A program made the translations under genes and the position numbers. Of a DNA stretch of 60,842 bases, positions 8,491 to 16,770 are shown piece after piece. Source of the DNA: Asaia bogorensis (GTDB taxonomy: Bacteria; Pseudomonadota; Alphaproteobacteria; Acetobacterales; Acetobacteraceae); NCBI GenBank assembly GCA_945897825.1, contig CAMDGX010000015.1:1-60842 (forward strand). The letters run 5' to 3'. Position 1 is the stretch's first letter; every line of letters begins with the position of its first letter. The notes beneath the pieces were generated by a model that was not told the origin of the DNA, ran no database searches, and saw only the letters and a program-made list of their open reading frames with translations.

Positions 8491-9624
8491 TCAGGTCGGC
8501 AGGCGCTTCGGACCGTAGTAGTCCTTGTACAGCTTGCGGGCTTCGGTGTAGATGTCGATCACCTTGTCGGCGAAGGGGACCTTGCCCCGCGTGCTGAGGA
8601 AGCGGTTCCAGCACCAGTCGGCGGCCTGGAGCAGCTCCTCGTCGGGGATCATGACCGTCTGCATGCCGCCATCGGCGAGCCGCTTGCGGCCGCGCGCGTC
8701 GAGCTCGATGGTCAGCGCGCCCAGTTCCGCGTTGAAGACCCGCGCCGCAGAGGTGAGGATCTCCTGCAGGTCGGCCGGCATGGAGTTGAGCGTCTTGAGG
8801 TTCACGATGACCTCGGTGATGTCGTAGGGCAACACCGAGGGGTTGATGTAGAACTTGGCGACCTCGTGCATCTTCATCCCCGCCCACGCGTCGGGCGAGC
8901 CGAAGGCGGCGGCTTCGAGGATGCGGGTCTGGATGGCGGTGTAGACCTCGCCGCCCGGCACGGTGACGATGGAGGCGCCGTTATGGGCGAGCCAGTCGGC
9001 CCAGATGCCGAAGGCGCGCACCTTCATGCCCTTGAAGTCGGCGAATTTCGCGACGGGCTTCGTCGACACCATCGCGCCCCACTCGTCGGAGATCATGTAG
9101 GTGAGGTGTGCCACGTTGTGCGGGCGGTAGGCTTCCTGCCAGACTTCCTTGATGCCCATGTTCTGGTAGACGTGCTCGTAGAATTCCAGAGTGGTCACCG
9201 GGAAGAAAGGCACGCCCCAGAGGTATTCGCCGATCGGCACGATGCCGCGGTGGTAGATCGACGCGGTCACCGCAAGGTCGGCCACGCCGGAGCCGACGCC
9301 GCGGAAGGTCTCGCCGATGCCGAGCAGGACCTCGGCATTGAAGTTCGTGATCTCGATACGGCCGCCGGACATCTTCTGGACGCGCTCGATGAATTGCTTC
9401 GTGGCGCGGTCCTGCGACTCGATGCCGATGCCCGTCCAGTTGCTTTGGAGCTTCAGTCGCCACGTCCTGTTCTGGGCATTGGCGATGGTCGGCATAGCGA
9501 GCGCCGCGGCGCCGGCACCAGCGACTCCGACGGCCGCAGATTTCAGATAGTTGCGACGATTGAACACCTTCTCTTCGGTGTTTGCCTGGGTCACAGTGTC
9601 GACCTCAGTTTCTTTCTTGGACAT
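8491..9624 (-). CDS. dctP: TRAP transporter solute-binding protein (DctP family), Tat-type signal
   Basis: A 377-residue periplasmic binding protein. The N-terminus holds RRNYLKSAAVGVAGAGAAA and ends in an A-N-A-Q cleavage region at about residue 49, resembling a twin-arginine signal. The mature part opens with WRLKLQSNWTGIGIE, carries the family alpha/beta core and KMSGGRIEI, and ends with KLYKDYYGPKRLPT. It captures an organic acid or related solute for the adjacent DctQM; the ligand cannot be read here. The ATG at 9624 follows GAGGAAA. A longer in-frame start would put low-complexity residues before the signal and is unlikely. A good promoter lies 45 bp upstream. Confidence 0.93.
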   Translation of the reverse strand: MSKKETEVDTVTQANTEEKVFNRRNYLKSAAVGVAGAGAAALAMPTIANAQNRTWRLKLQSNWTGIGIESQDRATKQFIERVQKMSGGRIEITNFNAEVLLGIGETFRGVGSGVADLAVTASIYHRGIVPIGEYLWGVPFFPVTTLEFYEHVYQNMGIKEVWQEAYRPHNVAHLTYMISDEWGAMVSTKPVAKFADFKGMKVRAFGIWADWLAHNGASIVTVPGGEVYTAIQTRILEAAAFGSPDAWAGMKMHEVAKFYINPSVLPYDITEVIVNLKTLNSMPADLQEILTSAARVFNAELGALTIELDARGRKRLADGGMQTVMIPDEELLQAADWCWNRFLSTRGKVPFADKVIDIYTEARKLYKDYYGPKRLPT

Positions 9625-9668
9625 AGGACGTTTCCTCGAATTTTTTCTGCGACTGCACTTCGGTTCTG

Positions 9669-9698
9669 ATTTTTCTGGCAAAAACGATGTTTTGTCAA
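9669..9698 (-). promoter_or_regulatory. Candidate sigma-70 promoter of dctPQM
   Basis: Minus strand: TTGACA (9698-9693), 18-bp spacer, AAAAAT (9674-9669). This gives a perfect -35 and a 4/6 -10, about 45 bp before the dctP ATG. The 377-bp gap 9625-10001 also faces the divergent carboxylase gene. I saw no convincing second promoter, gene or RNA in the rest of it. Confidence 0.5.
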
Positions 9699-10001
9699 TC
9701 GGATTCGGTGCGATGAACGGCTGGTTTAATCTTTGCGGGCGAACGGGCGTGGCGTTTGCGCACATCAGCGCGGCAGCGCCAGGCGAGGGGGGCGAAGTCG
9801 CGACCTCAGCCTTCGCGAAATTGCGATACGTCACCGCAAAGGCGTTCGGTAAGGTGAACCGGGCCCTTGCACTCCACCTCGCGAACGTCGTGAGGTCCGG
9901 GGCCGCTCGCCCCGGCGGGTCCTCCGTGGCGCCGCGCCGCGACGGCGGAGCGCTGGACTTGCTTCCGGATGCTGGCCTTTCTTCAAGATGAGGACGTGAC
10001 C

Positions 10002-13000
10002 ATGCCCCTCTCCCGCCTGCTGATCGCCAATCGCGGCGAGATCGCCATCCGCATCGCCCGCAGCGCCGCCGAGCTGGGCATCGGCACCGTGGCGATCCAC
10101 TCCGCCGACGATGCGCAGAGCCTGCATGTGCGCGCCGCCGACGAGGCCCTCGCGCTGGAAGGCACCGGGGCCGCCGCCTATCTCGACGCGGCGCAGGTCG
10201 TGGCGGTGGCGAAGGCGGCCGGGTGCGACGCGATCCACCCCGGCTACGGCTTCATCAGCGAGAACGCCGCCTTCGCCCGGCTGTGCGCCGAGGCCGGCAT
10301 CGCCTTCGTCGGGCCGCAGCCGGAGGTGCTGGACCTGTTCGGCGACAAGGCGCAGGCACGGCGGTTCGCGGCGCAGCACGGGGTGGACATCGTCGCGGGC
10401 ACGGATGGGCCGACGACGCTGGAACAGGCGCAGGCGTTCCTGGCCGATCTCGGGCCGGGCGGCGCGATCATGGTCAAGGCGCTGGCCGGCGGCGGCGGGC
10501 GGGGCATGCGGCCGGTGACCGATGCGGCGCAGCTGCCGGCGGCGTTCGAGCGCTGCCGGGCGGAGGCGCTGTCGGCGTTCGGCAACGGCGACGTGTATGT
10601 CGAACGGCTGTTCGTGCATCCGCGCCATGTCGAGGTGCAGGTGCTGGGCGACGGCACCGGGGCGGTGGCGCATCTGTGGGAGCGCGAATGTTCGCTCCAG
10701 CGCGAGCGGCAGAAGATCGTGGAGATCGCCCCGGCGCCGTTCCTGCGCACGGCGGTGCGCGACCGGCTGCTGGCCGCCGCGGTGAAACTTGCCTCGGCGG
10801 CGAAGTATCGCGGGGCCGGGACGTTCGAGTTCCTGGTGGATGCGGCGGTCGAGGGCGATGGCGCGGCGATCGCCTTCATCGAGGCGAATGCGCGGTTGCA
10901 GGTGGAGCATACGGTGACCGAGGAGGTGACCGGGGTCGACCTGGTCGCCGCGCAATTGGGCATCGCCGGAGGTGCGACGCTGGCGTTGCTGGGGCTGACA
11001 CAAGCAGAAATCCCGGCGCCGCGCGGCATGGCGTTGCAGGCCCGCGTGAACCTGGAGACGATGCAGCCCGACGGCAGCGTGAAGGGCTCGGGCGGCGTGC
11101 TGTCGGCCTATGATCCGCCGAGCGGGCCGGGCGTGCGCGTCGACGGCTACGGCTATGCCGGCTACCGCACCAATCCGCGCTTCGACAGCCTGCTCGCCAA
11201 GGTGATCGTCCATGCCCGCGCCGGCGATTTCTCCGCGCTGGCCGCCAAGGCGCGCCGGGCATTGGCGGAGTTCCGCCTGGCGGGTGCGGCGTCGAACATC
11301 GGCTTCCTGCAGGCGCTGCTGGCCCATCCCGCCTTGCTGGCCGGGCGGCTGCACACCAACTTCGTCGCCGAGCACATTGCCGACCTGACCGCCGCCGAGG
11401 TGGCACCCGCCAAGTGGTTCGCCCCGGCCGGCGCCGCTGCCCCGAAGCGCGCCGGCGCTCGGCTCGAGACGCGCGACCCGCTGGCCATCGTGCAATACGG
11501 CAAGGAGAGCGCGGCCGAGGAGGCGGAGGCAGCGTCGGGCGACGAGTCCGCCGGGCCCGAGGGCACCATCCCGCTGCGCGCGCCGATGCAGGGCACCATC
11601 ATCTCGCTGACCGTCGCCGACGGCGCCGAGGTGCGGCCGGGCCAGGAGGTGATGGTGATGGAGGCGATGAAGATGCAGCACAGCATCGCCGCCACCGTGC
11701 CGGGGATCGTGCGCGGCTTCGCCGTCGAGGTGGGCGAGACGGTGTTCGAGGGTGCGGCGCTGGCCTTCATCGAGGAACGGCCGGAACTGGGCGGTGCGGT
11801 GCGGGAGGAGAAGAAGATCGACCTCGACCACATCCGGCCGGACCTCGCCGAGGTGCTGGAACGCCAGCGGCGCACGCTGGACGAGGCGCGCCCGAAGGCG
11901 GTGGCACGGCGGCGCGCCACCGGCCAGCGCACGGCGCGGGAGAACATTTCCGACCTGGTCGACCCCGGCACCTTCATCGAATACGGCGCGCTGGCGCTGG
12001 CGGCCCGCCGACGCACCCATACCGTGGAGCAGCTGGTGGAGGAATCGCCGGCCGACGGGATCATCCTCGGCCTCGGCACCGTCAACGGCCAGGACTTCCC
12101 CGAGGAGAAGGGCCGCGCGGCCGTCGCGCACTACGACTACACCGTCATGGCCGGCACCCAGGGGCGCAACGGCCACCGCAAGCAGGACCGGTTCTTCGAG
12201 CTGGCGCACGACCTGCGCATCCCCGTGGTGCTGTTCGCCGAGGGCGGCGGCGGGCGCGGCAGCGACAGCGATGCGATCGGCGGGTCGGAGACCGACACGT
12301 TCTACCGGTTCGCCGCCCTGTCAGGTGGTGCCCCGGTGATCGGCATCGCCTCGGGCAAGTGCTTCGCCGGCAATGCGGTGATGCTGGGCTGCTGCGACGT
12401 GATCATCGCCACCGCCAACGCCAATATCGGCATGGCCGGGCCCGCGATGATCGAGGGCGGCGGCCTGGGCGTGTATCGCCCCGAGGAGATCGGGCCGATG
12501 TCGGTCCAGGTGCCCTCGGGCGTGGTCGACATCGCGGTCGCCGACGAGCCGGAGGCGGTTCGCGTGGCGAAACAGTACCTGTCGTATTTCCAGGGCACCG
12601 TGAAGCAGTGGTCCGCGCCCGACCAGCGCCTGCTGCGCCACATCGTCCCCGAGAACCGGATGCGCGGCTACGACATGCGCGCGCTGATCGCCACCCTGGC
12701 CGACGAAGGCTCCATGCTGGAGATCCGCCGCGGCTGGGGGCTCGGCATGATCACCGCGCTGATCCGCATCGAGGGCAAGCCGATGGGGGTGATCGCCAAC
12801 AACCCGATGCATCTCGGCGGCGCGGTGGACAGCGACGCCGCCGACAAGGCCGCGCGCTTCATGCAGATGTGCGACGCGCACGACATCCCCATCCTGTCGC
12901 TGAACGACAACCCGGGCAACATGGTCGGGCCGGAGGCGGAGAAGACCGCGCTGGTGCGCCATTGCTGCCGCAGCTACCTGATCGGCGCCAATATCGACGT

Positions 13001-13382
13001 GCCGCTGTTCTTCGTGATCATCCGCAAGGCGATCGGGCTGGGCAAGCTGGCGATGACCGGCGGCGGCATGAAGAAGGGCGTGTTCGCCGTGTCGTGGCCC
13101 ACCGGCGAGTTCGCCGGCATGGGCATCGAGGGCCAGGTGAAGCTCGGCCGGCGCAAGGAGCTGGCGGCGATCGCCGACACCGCCGAGCGCATCGCCACCT
13201 ACGAGCGCTTCGTGGCCGAGCTCTACGAGGTCGGCAAGGCGCTCAATGTCGGCAGCCACTTCCAGGTCGACGACGTGATCGATCCGGCCGAGACGCGGCG
13301 CTGGATCGCCGCCGGGCTGCGCTCCGTGCCGCCCCGCCCGGCCCGCCACGGCAAGAAGCGCCCCTGGGTGGACGGCTGGTGA
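10002..13382 (+). CDS. Single-chain acyl-CoA carboxylase (biotin carboxylase - BCCP - carboxyltransferase)
   Basis: The 1126-residue protein holds all activities of a biotin-dependent acyl-CoA carboxylase. The biotin carboxylase is at about 1-450 (LLIANRGEIAIRIARSA; ATP-grasp GGGGRGMR; EANARLQVEH). A linker or BT-like region follows. The BCCP domain is at about 525-600, with VMEAMKMQHS and the biotinylated Lys557. The carboxyltransferase is at about 610-1126 (GTFIEYG; FAEGGGGRGSDSD; ASGKCFAGN; GGAVDSDAADKAARF). This length and order match the LCC-type single-chain long-chain acyl-CoA carboxylases, and differ from AccABCD or two-subunit PCC. It would make malonyl- or methylmalonyl-type CoA esters in the cytoplasm. 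I took the ATG at 10002, which fits the family N-terminus, over an in-frame ATG at 9969. Confidence 0.92.
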   Translation: MPLSRLLIANRGEIAIRIARSAAELGIGTVAIHSADDAQSLHVRAADEALALEGTGAAAYLDAAQVVAVAKAAGCDAIHPGYGFISENAAFARLCAEAGIAFVGPQPEVLDLFGDKAQARRFAAQHGVDIVAGTDGPTTLEQAQAFLADLGPGGAIMVKALAGGGGRGMRPVTDAAQLPAAFERCRAEALSAFGNGDVYVERLFVHPRHVEVQVLGDGTGAVAHLWERECSLQRERQKIVEIAPAPFLRTAVRDRLLAAAVKLASAAKYRGAGTFEFLVDAAVEGDGAAIAFIEANARLQVEHTVTEEVTGVDLVAAQLGIAGGATLALLGLTQAEIPAPRGMALQARVNLETMQPDGSVKGSGGVLSAYDPPSGPGVRVDGYGYAGYRTNPRFDSLLAKVIVHARAGDFSALAAKARRALAEFRLAGAASNIGFLQALLAHPALLAGRLHTNFVAEHIADLTAAEVAPAKWFAPAGAAAPKRAGARLETRDPLAIVQYGKESAAEEAEAASGDESAGPEGTIPLRAPMQGTIISLTVADGAEVRPGQEVMVMEAMKMQHSIAATVPGIVRGFAVEVGETVFEGAALAFIEERPELGGAVREEKKIDLDHIRPDLAEVLERQRRTLDEARPKAVARRRATGQRTARENISDLVDPGTFIEYGALALAARRRTHTVEQLVEESPADGIILGLGTVNGQDFPEEKGRAAVAHYDYTVMAGTQGRNGHRKQDRFFELAHDLRIPVVLFAEGGGGRGSDSDAIGGSETDTFYRFAALSGGAPVIGIASGKCFAGNAVMLGCCDVIIATANANIGMAGPAMIEGGGLGVYRPEEIGPMSVQVPSGVVDIAVADEPEAVRVAKQYLSYFQGTVKQWSAPDQRLLRHIVPENRMRGYDMRALIATLADEGSMLEIRRGWGLGMITALIRIEGKPMGVIANNPMHLGGAVDSDAADKAARFMQMCDAHDIPILSLNDNPGNMVGPEAEKTALVRHCCRSYLIGANIDVPLFFVIIRKAIGLGKLAMTGGGMKKGVFAVSWPTGEFAGMGIEGQVKLGRRKELAAIADTAERIATYERFVAELYEVGKALNVGSHFQVDDVIDPAETRRWIAAGLRSVPPRPARHGKKRPWVDGW

Positions 13383-13387
13383 CGCGC

Positions 13388-13410
13388 GGCGGCGCAAGAC
13401 TCGCGCCGCC
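13388..13410 (+). terminator. Hairpin after the acyl-CoA carboxylase gene
   Basis: A perfect 8-bp stem, GGCGGCGC/GCGCCGCC, with loop AAGACTC, begins five bases after the stop. There is no T-run. It may end or protect the carboxylase transcript before the TRAP genes. Confidence 0.6.
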
Positions 13411-13453
13411 GTGATGTGCTAGAGGCGCGCCCGTCGGTACAGGGAGACGGATC

Positions 13454-13996
13454 TTGCGTGCCATCGCGCTGGCCGTGCGGGCCATCTGCGCCCTCAACAC
13501 GGCGCTCGGCCATGTCTTCTCCTGGTTCGCCCTCGGCGTGGTTCTCGTCTGCTTCACCGTGGTGACGCTGCGCTACGCTTTCTCCATCGGCTTCATCTGG
13601 ATGCAGGACCTGTATGTCTGGCTGAACGGCATGATGTTCACCGGCATCGCCGGCTACGCCCTGCTGAAGGGCCAGCATGTGCGGGTGGACATCTTCTACC
13701 GCCCGGCCAGCGCGCGGGCGAAGGCGTGGATCGACCTGGCCGGCTGCACCTGCCTGCTGGGCCCGTTCATCTATGTGGTGCTGGCCTGGAGCTGGAACTT
13801 CGTCGGCCGCTCCTGGCAGTTCGCCGAAAGCTCCAGCAATGTCGGCGGGATGCCGGGGCTCTACGTGCTCAAGAGCTTCGTGATCGTGTTTGCGGTGACC
13901 GTCGGATTGCAGGGCATCGCGCTCGCCCTGCGCTCCGTGCTGGTGCTGGCCGGACGGCAGGACCTCCTTCCCGACTCCCTGCGGCAGGAGGCCTGA
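13454..13996 (+). CDS. dctQ: TRAP transporter small permease (DctQ), TTG start
   Basis: A 180-residue membrane protein with four hydrophobic segments. It has the DctQ features TLRYAFSIGFIWMQDLYVWL and GQHVRVDIFYR between helices two and three. The start is TTG at 13454, with AGGGAG at 13441-13446 as its ribosome site. No ATG is available before the second helix, so the TTG is needed to keep the first membrane segment. It couples to the DctM gene four bases downstream. The binding protein is convergent, across a repeat. Confidence 0.9.
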   Translation: MRAIALAVRAICALNTALGHVFSWFALGVVLVCFTVVTLRYAFSIGFIWMQDLYVWLNGMMFTGIAGYALLKGQHVRVDIFYRPASARAKAWIDLAGCTCLLGPFIYVVLAWSWNFVGRSWQFAESSSNVGGMPGLYVLKSFVIVFAVTVGLQGIALALRSVLVLAGRQDLLPDSLRQEA

Positions 13997-14000
13997 GCCG

Positions 14001-15392
14001 ATGGACACGATCCTGATCGGCGAGATCCTCTCGGTGCTGATGTTCCTCGGCATCATCGGCGTGCTGATGCTGGGCTTCCCCGCCGCCTTCACCCTGGCCG
14101 GCACCTCGCTGTTCTTCGCGCTGGTCGGCTGGCTGCTGGGCGCGTTCGACCCGTCGAACCTCGGCAGCGTCGCCAACCGCTATGTCGGCTTCATGACCAA
14201 TGAGGTGCTGGTGGCGGTGCCGCTGTTCATCTTCATGGGCGTGATGCTGGAAAGCTCCAGGATCGCAGAGCAGTTGCTGGTCACCATGGGCCGGCTGTTC
14301 GGCACGCTGCGCGGCGGGCTTGGCCTGTCGGTGATCCTGGTCGGCGCGCTGCTGGCCGCCTCCACCGGCATCGTGGGCGCCACCGTCGTCACCATGGGCC
14401 TGCTCAGCCTGCCGGCGATGATGCGCGCCGGCTACGACCCGAAGCTGGCCACCGGCGTGATCGCCGCCTCCGGCACGCTCGGGCAGATCATTCCGCCATC
14501 GACCGTGCTGATCTTCATGGGCGACATGCTGGCCGGCATGAACGCGCAGGTGCAGATGGCCAAGGGCAATTTCGCGCCCGAGCCGGTGTCTGTCGGCGAC
14601 CTGTTCGCCGGCGCCTTCATCCCCGGCCTGATGCTGGTGGCGTTCTATGCGCTGTGGGTGATCGGCAAGGCGATCTTCGACCCCAAGAGCTGCCCGGCGC
14701 TGGAGGTCACGGCGGAAGAACGTGCAACGCTGGGGCGCGACGTGTTGGTGGCACTGCTGCCGCCGCTGGTGCTGATCATCGCCGTGCTCGGCAGCATCCT
14801 CGGCGGCATCGCCACGCCGACGGAAGCCGCTTCGGTCGGCGCCATGGGGGCCATGCTGATGGCCGCGGTGCGCGGGCGACTCACCTTCGCAACCCTGCGC
14901 CATGTCACGATGAGCACCGCGCTGATCACCTCGATGGTGTTCGTCATCCTGTTCGGCGCCGCGGTGTTCTCGATCGTGTTCCGCATGCTCGGCGGCGACA
15001 AGCTGGTCGAGGACCTGCTGATGCAGTTCCCCGGCGGGCGGACGGGCGCGATCATCGCGGTGATGGTGCTGATGTTCGTGCTCGGCTTCATCCTGGACAC
15101 GTTCGAGATCATCTTCATCGTGATCCCGATCACAGCACCGGCGCTGCTGGCGATGGATGTCAGCCCGCTGTGGCTGGGCGTGATGGTCGGTGTGAACCTG
15201 CAGACGAGCTTCCTGACGCCGCCCTTCGGCTTCTCGCTGTTCTACCTGCGTGGCGTGGCGCCGCCGGAGATCAGCACCGGGATGCTCTACAAGGGCGTGA
15301 TCCCGTTCGTGGCGCTGCAGGTGCTGGCAATGGTGGCGCTGTTCGCGTTCCCCGAACTGGCCACGTGGCTGCCGTCGGTGGTGGCGAACTGA
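14001..15392 (+). CDS. dctM: TRAP transporter large permease (DctM), 463 aa
   Basis: A 463-residue, strongly hydrophobic DctM protein. Hallmarks are GIVGATVVTMGLLSLPAMMR, SGTLGQIIPPSTVLI and QTSFLTPPFGFSLFYLRG. It has extra length between the two halves (about 175-235, with NAQVQMAKGNFAPEPVS). That insertion is common in TRAP permeases paired with the TakP/mannitol-chloroaromatic type of binding protein, consistent with the gene at 15569-16657. AGGAGG at the end of dctQ serves as ribosome site. The transcript ends at the hairpin at 15400. Confidence 0.94.
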   Translation: MDTILIGEILSVLMFLGIIGVLMLGFPAAFTLAGTSLFFALVGWLLGAFDPSNLGSVANRYVGFMTNEVLVAVPLFIFMGVMLESSRIAEQLLVTMGRLFGTLRGGLGLSVILVGALLAASTGIVGATVVTMGLLSLPAMMRAGYDPKLATGVIAASGTLGQIIPPSTVLIFMGDMLAGMNAQVQMAKGNFAPEPVSVGDLFAGAFIPGLMLVAFYALWVIGKAIFDPKSCPALEVTAEERATLGRDVLVALLPPLVLIIAVLGSILGGIATPTEAASVGAMGAMLMAAVRGRLTFATLRHVTMSTALITSMVFVILFGAAVFSIVFRMLGGDKLVEDLLMQFPGGRTGAIIAVMVLMFVLGFILDTFEIIFIVIPITAPALLAMDVSPLWLGVMVGVNLQTSFLTPPFGFSLFYLRGVAPPEISTGMLYKGVIPFVALQVLAMVALFAFPELATWLPSVVAN

Positions 15393-15399
15393 GAGCGAA

Positions 15400-15429
15400 A
15401 GGCCCGGCAGGAGCGATCCTGCCGGGCCT
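15400..15429 (+). terminator. Strong hairpin after dctQM
   Basis: AGGCCCGGCAGGA and TCCTGCCGGGCCT form a perfect 13-bp stem with a GCGA tetraloop, seven bases after the dctM stop. It lies directly before repeat copy 2, so the plus-strand transcript meets two terminator-like structures. Confidence 0.8.
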
Positions 15430-15440
15430 GAAGCAAGCAA

Positions 15441-15571
15441 GACTCTTCTTTTTCTGAAGAAAAAGAAGCAAAAAGACTTTCATCCCTTTGCACCGCACTC
15501 AACGCGGAAAGCCGACTGCAAAGGGATAAGAGTTTTTTGGTTCTTTTTTTCAAAAAAGAACCGCTTGCCTA
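15441..15571 (+). repeat. Multi-hairpin intergenic repeat, copy 2
   Basis: Hairpin A (15445-15468) is CTTCTTTTTC/GAAAAAGAAG with a TGAA loop. Its closing pair is C-G where other copies have G-C. The centre has an 11-bp inverted repeat, ATCCCTTTGCA/TGCAAAGGGAT. Hairpin B (15539-15562) is GGTTCTTTTTT/AAAAAAGAACC, again with a swapped pair. The tail GCTTGC is followed by CTA, the stop codon of the convergent dctP. It lies between dctM (+) and dctP (-). Confidence 0.92.
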
Positions 15572-16657
15572 GATCTTGAAGTACCTCTCCCGCGCCCGCA
15601 GGAACGGGCTGTCGATCAGTTCCGTGCGCGTGCGCAGCGTATTCAATGCCGCGACGAAGCTTTCCGCGGCCTTCTTGGCCAGCGGATCGTCGCTCGCGCG
15701 CACGTCGTTCAGCACCGCGAGGGCGGCTTCGGCGCCGGCCTTCAGGATCTCCTCGGGGAACTGGCGCACCTGCACCCCATGGCGATCCACCAGCGTCTTC
15801 AATGCCGCGGGATCCTTGGCATAGAAGTCGCTCGCCACCTGGTCGTATTCGGCCTGGCAGGCGATCTCCACGATCAGCTGCAGGTCCTTCGGCAGGGCGG
15901 TGAATTTCGACTTGTTCACCGCCAGCTCGGTGGCCAGCCCCGGCTCGATGAAGCTCGGGAAGTAGTAGTTCTTGGCCACCTGGTGGAAGCCGAGCGCGAG
16001 GTCGTTCAGCGGCCCGACGAATTCGGCGGCATCAAGCCCGCCGGATTGCAGCTGCTGGAAGATCTCGCCGGCGGCGAGATTGGTCACGGTGGCACCCAGG
16101 CGCTGCCACACCTGCCCGCCGAGGCCCGGGGTGCGGAACTTCAGCCCCTTGATGTCGTTGACGCCGGTCAGTTCCTTCTTGAACCAACCGCCGGCCTGGG
16201 TGCCGGTGTCGCCGCTCAGGAAGCCCTTCACGCCGAACTTGTCGTAGATCTCGTCCCAGATCTCCTGCCCGCCCATGTAGCGGACCCAGGCGGCCAGCTC
16301 GCGCGAGGTCATGCCGAAGGGCACGCCGGTGAAGAAGTTCAGGCCGCGGTTCTTGTTCTGCCAGTAGTAGGCCGCGCCGTGGCTCATCTCGGCCGAGCCC
16401 TGGATCACCGCATCGAGCGACTGCAGCGGCGGCACCAGCTCGCCGGCGGCGAACACGCGCACTGTCAGGCGGCCGCCCGACATGTCGGTGATGCGCCGCG
16501 CCAGCCGCTCGGCGCCCACGCCCAGGCCGGGGAAATTCTTCGGCCAGGTCGTCACCATGCGCCATTCCACACGGCTCTGGGCGATGGCGGGGGCCGCGAG
16601 CGCGGCGGCCACGACGGCCCCTGTGCCCATCGCGCCAAACAGCTTACGACGTTGCAT
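15569..16657 (-). CDS. TRAP solute-binding protein, TakP/mannitol-chloroaromatic type
   Basis: A 362-residue protein. The N-terminus MQRRKLFGAMGTGAVVAAAL is a Tat- or Sec-like signal, with cleavage near AIAQS. The mature protein opens with VEWRMVTTWPKNFPGLGVGA, the hallmark of the TakP subgroup that binds 2-oxo acids and similar anions. SGGRLTVRVF, a Tyr-Tyr-Trp ligand region (AAYYWQNKN) and TPGLGGQVWQRLGA follow. ATCGGGAGGAT upstream is a strong ribosome site and fixes the start. Its likely partners, dctQM at 13454-15392, are convergent and not in one operon, so expression is separate. The TAG stop lies in the tail of repeat copy 2. The divergent neighbour is a GMC oxidoreductase. Confidence 0.9.
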   Translation of the reverse strand: MQRRKLFGAMGTGAVVAAALAAPAIAQSRVEWRMVTTWPKNFPGLGVGAERLARRITDMSGGRLTVRVFAAGELVPPLQSLDAVIQGSAEMSHGAAYYWQNKNRGLNFFTGVPFGMTSRELAAWVRYMGGQEIWDEIYDKFGVKGFLSGDTGTQAGGWFKKELTGVNDIKGLKFRTPGLGGQVWQRLGATVTNLAAGEIFQQLQSGGLDAAEFVGPLNDLALGFHQVAKNYYFPSFIEPGLATELAVNKSKFTALPKDLQLIVEIACQAEYDQVASDFYAKDPAALKTLVDRHGVQVRQFPEEILKAGAEAALAVLNDVRASDDPLAKKAAESFVAALNTLRTRTELIDSPFLRARERYFKI

Positions 16658-16770
16658 CCAATCCTCCCGATTGTAACTGCGCTCTATTAGGGAATACGCC
16701 GGTGCCCTGACCAGTCCCCCTTGCGACGTTTCGTCATGATCGCGACAGTCGGGCAAACGGGAGCAGGTCC

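Noticed and set aside
9831-12209. 792-codon minus-strand frame opposite the acyl-CoA carboxylase
   Set aside because: His/Arg/Gly-rich shadow of a well-supported gene.
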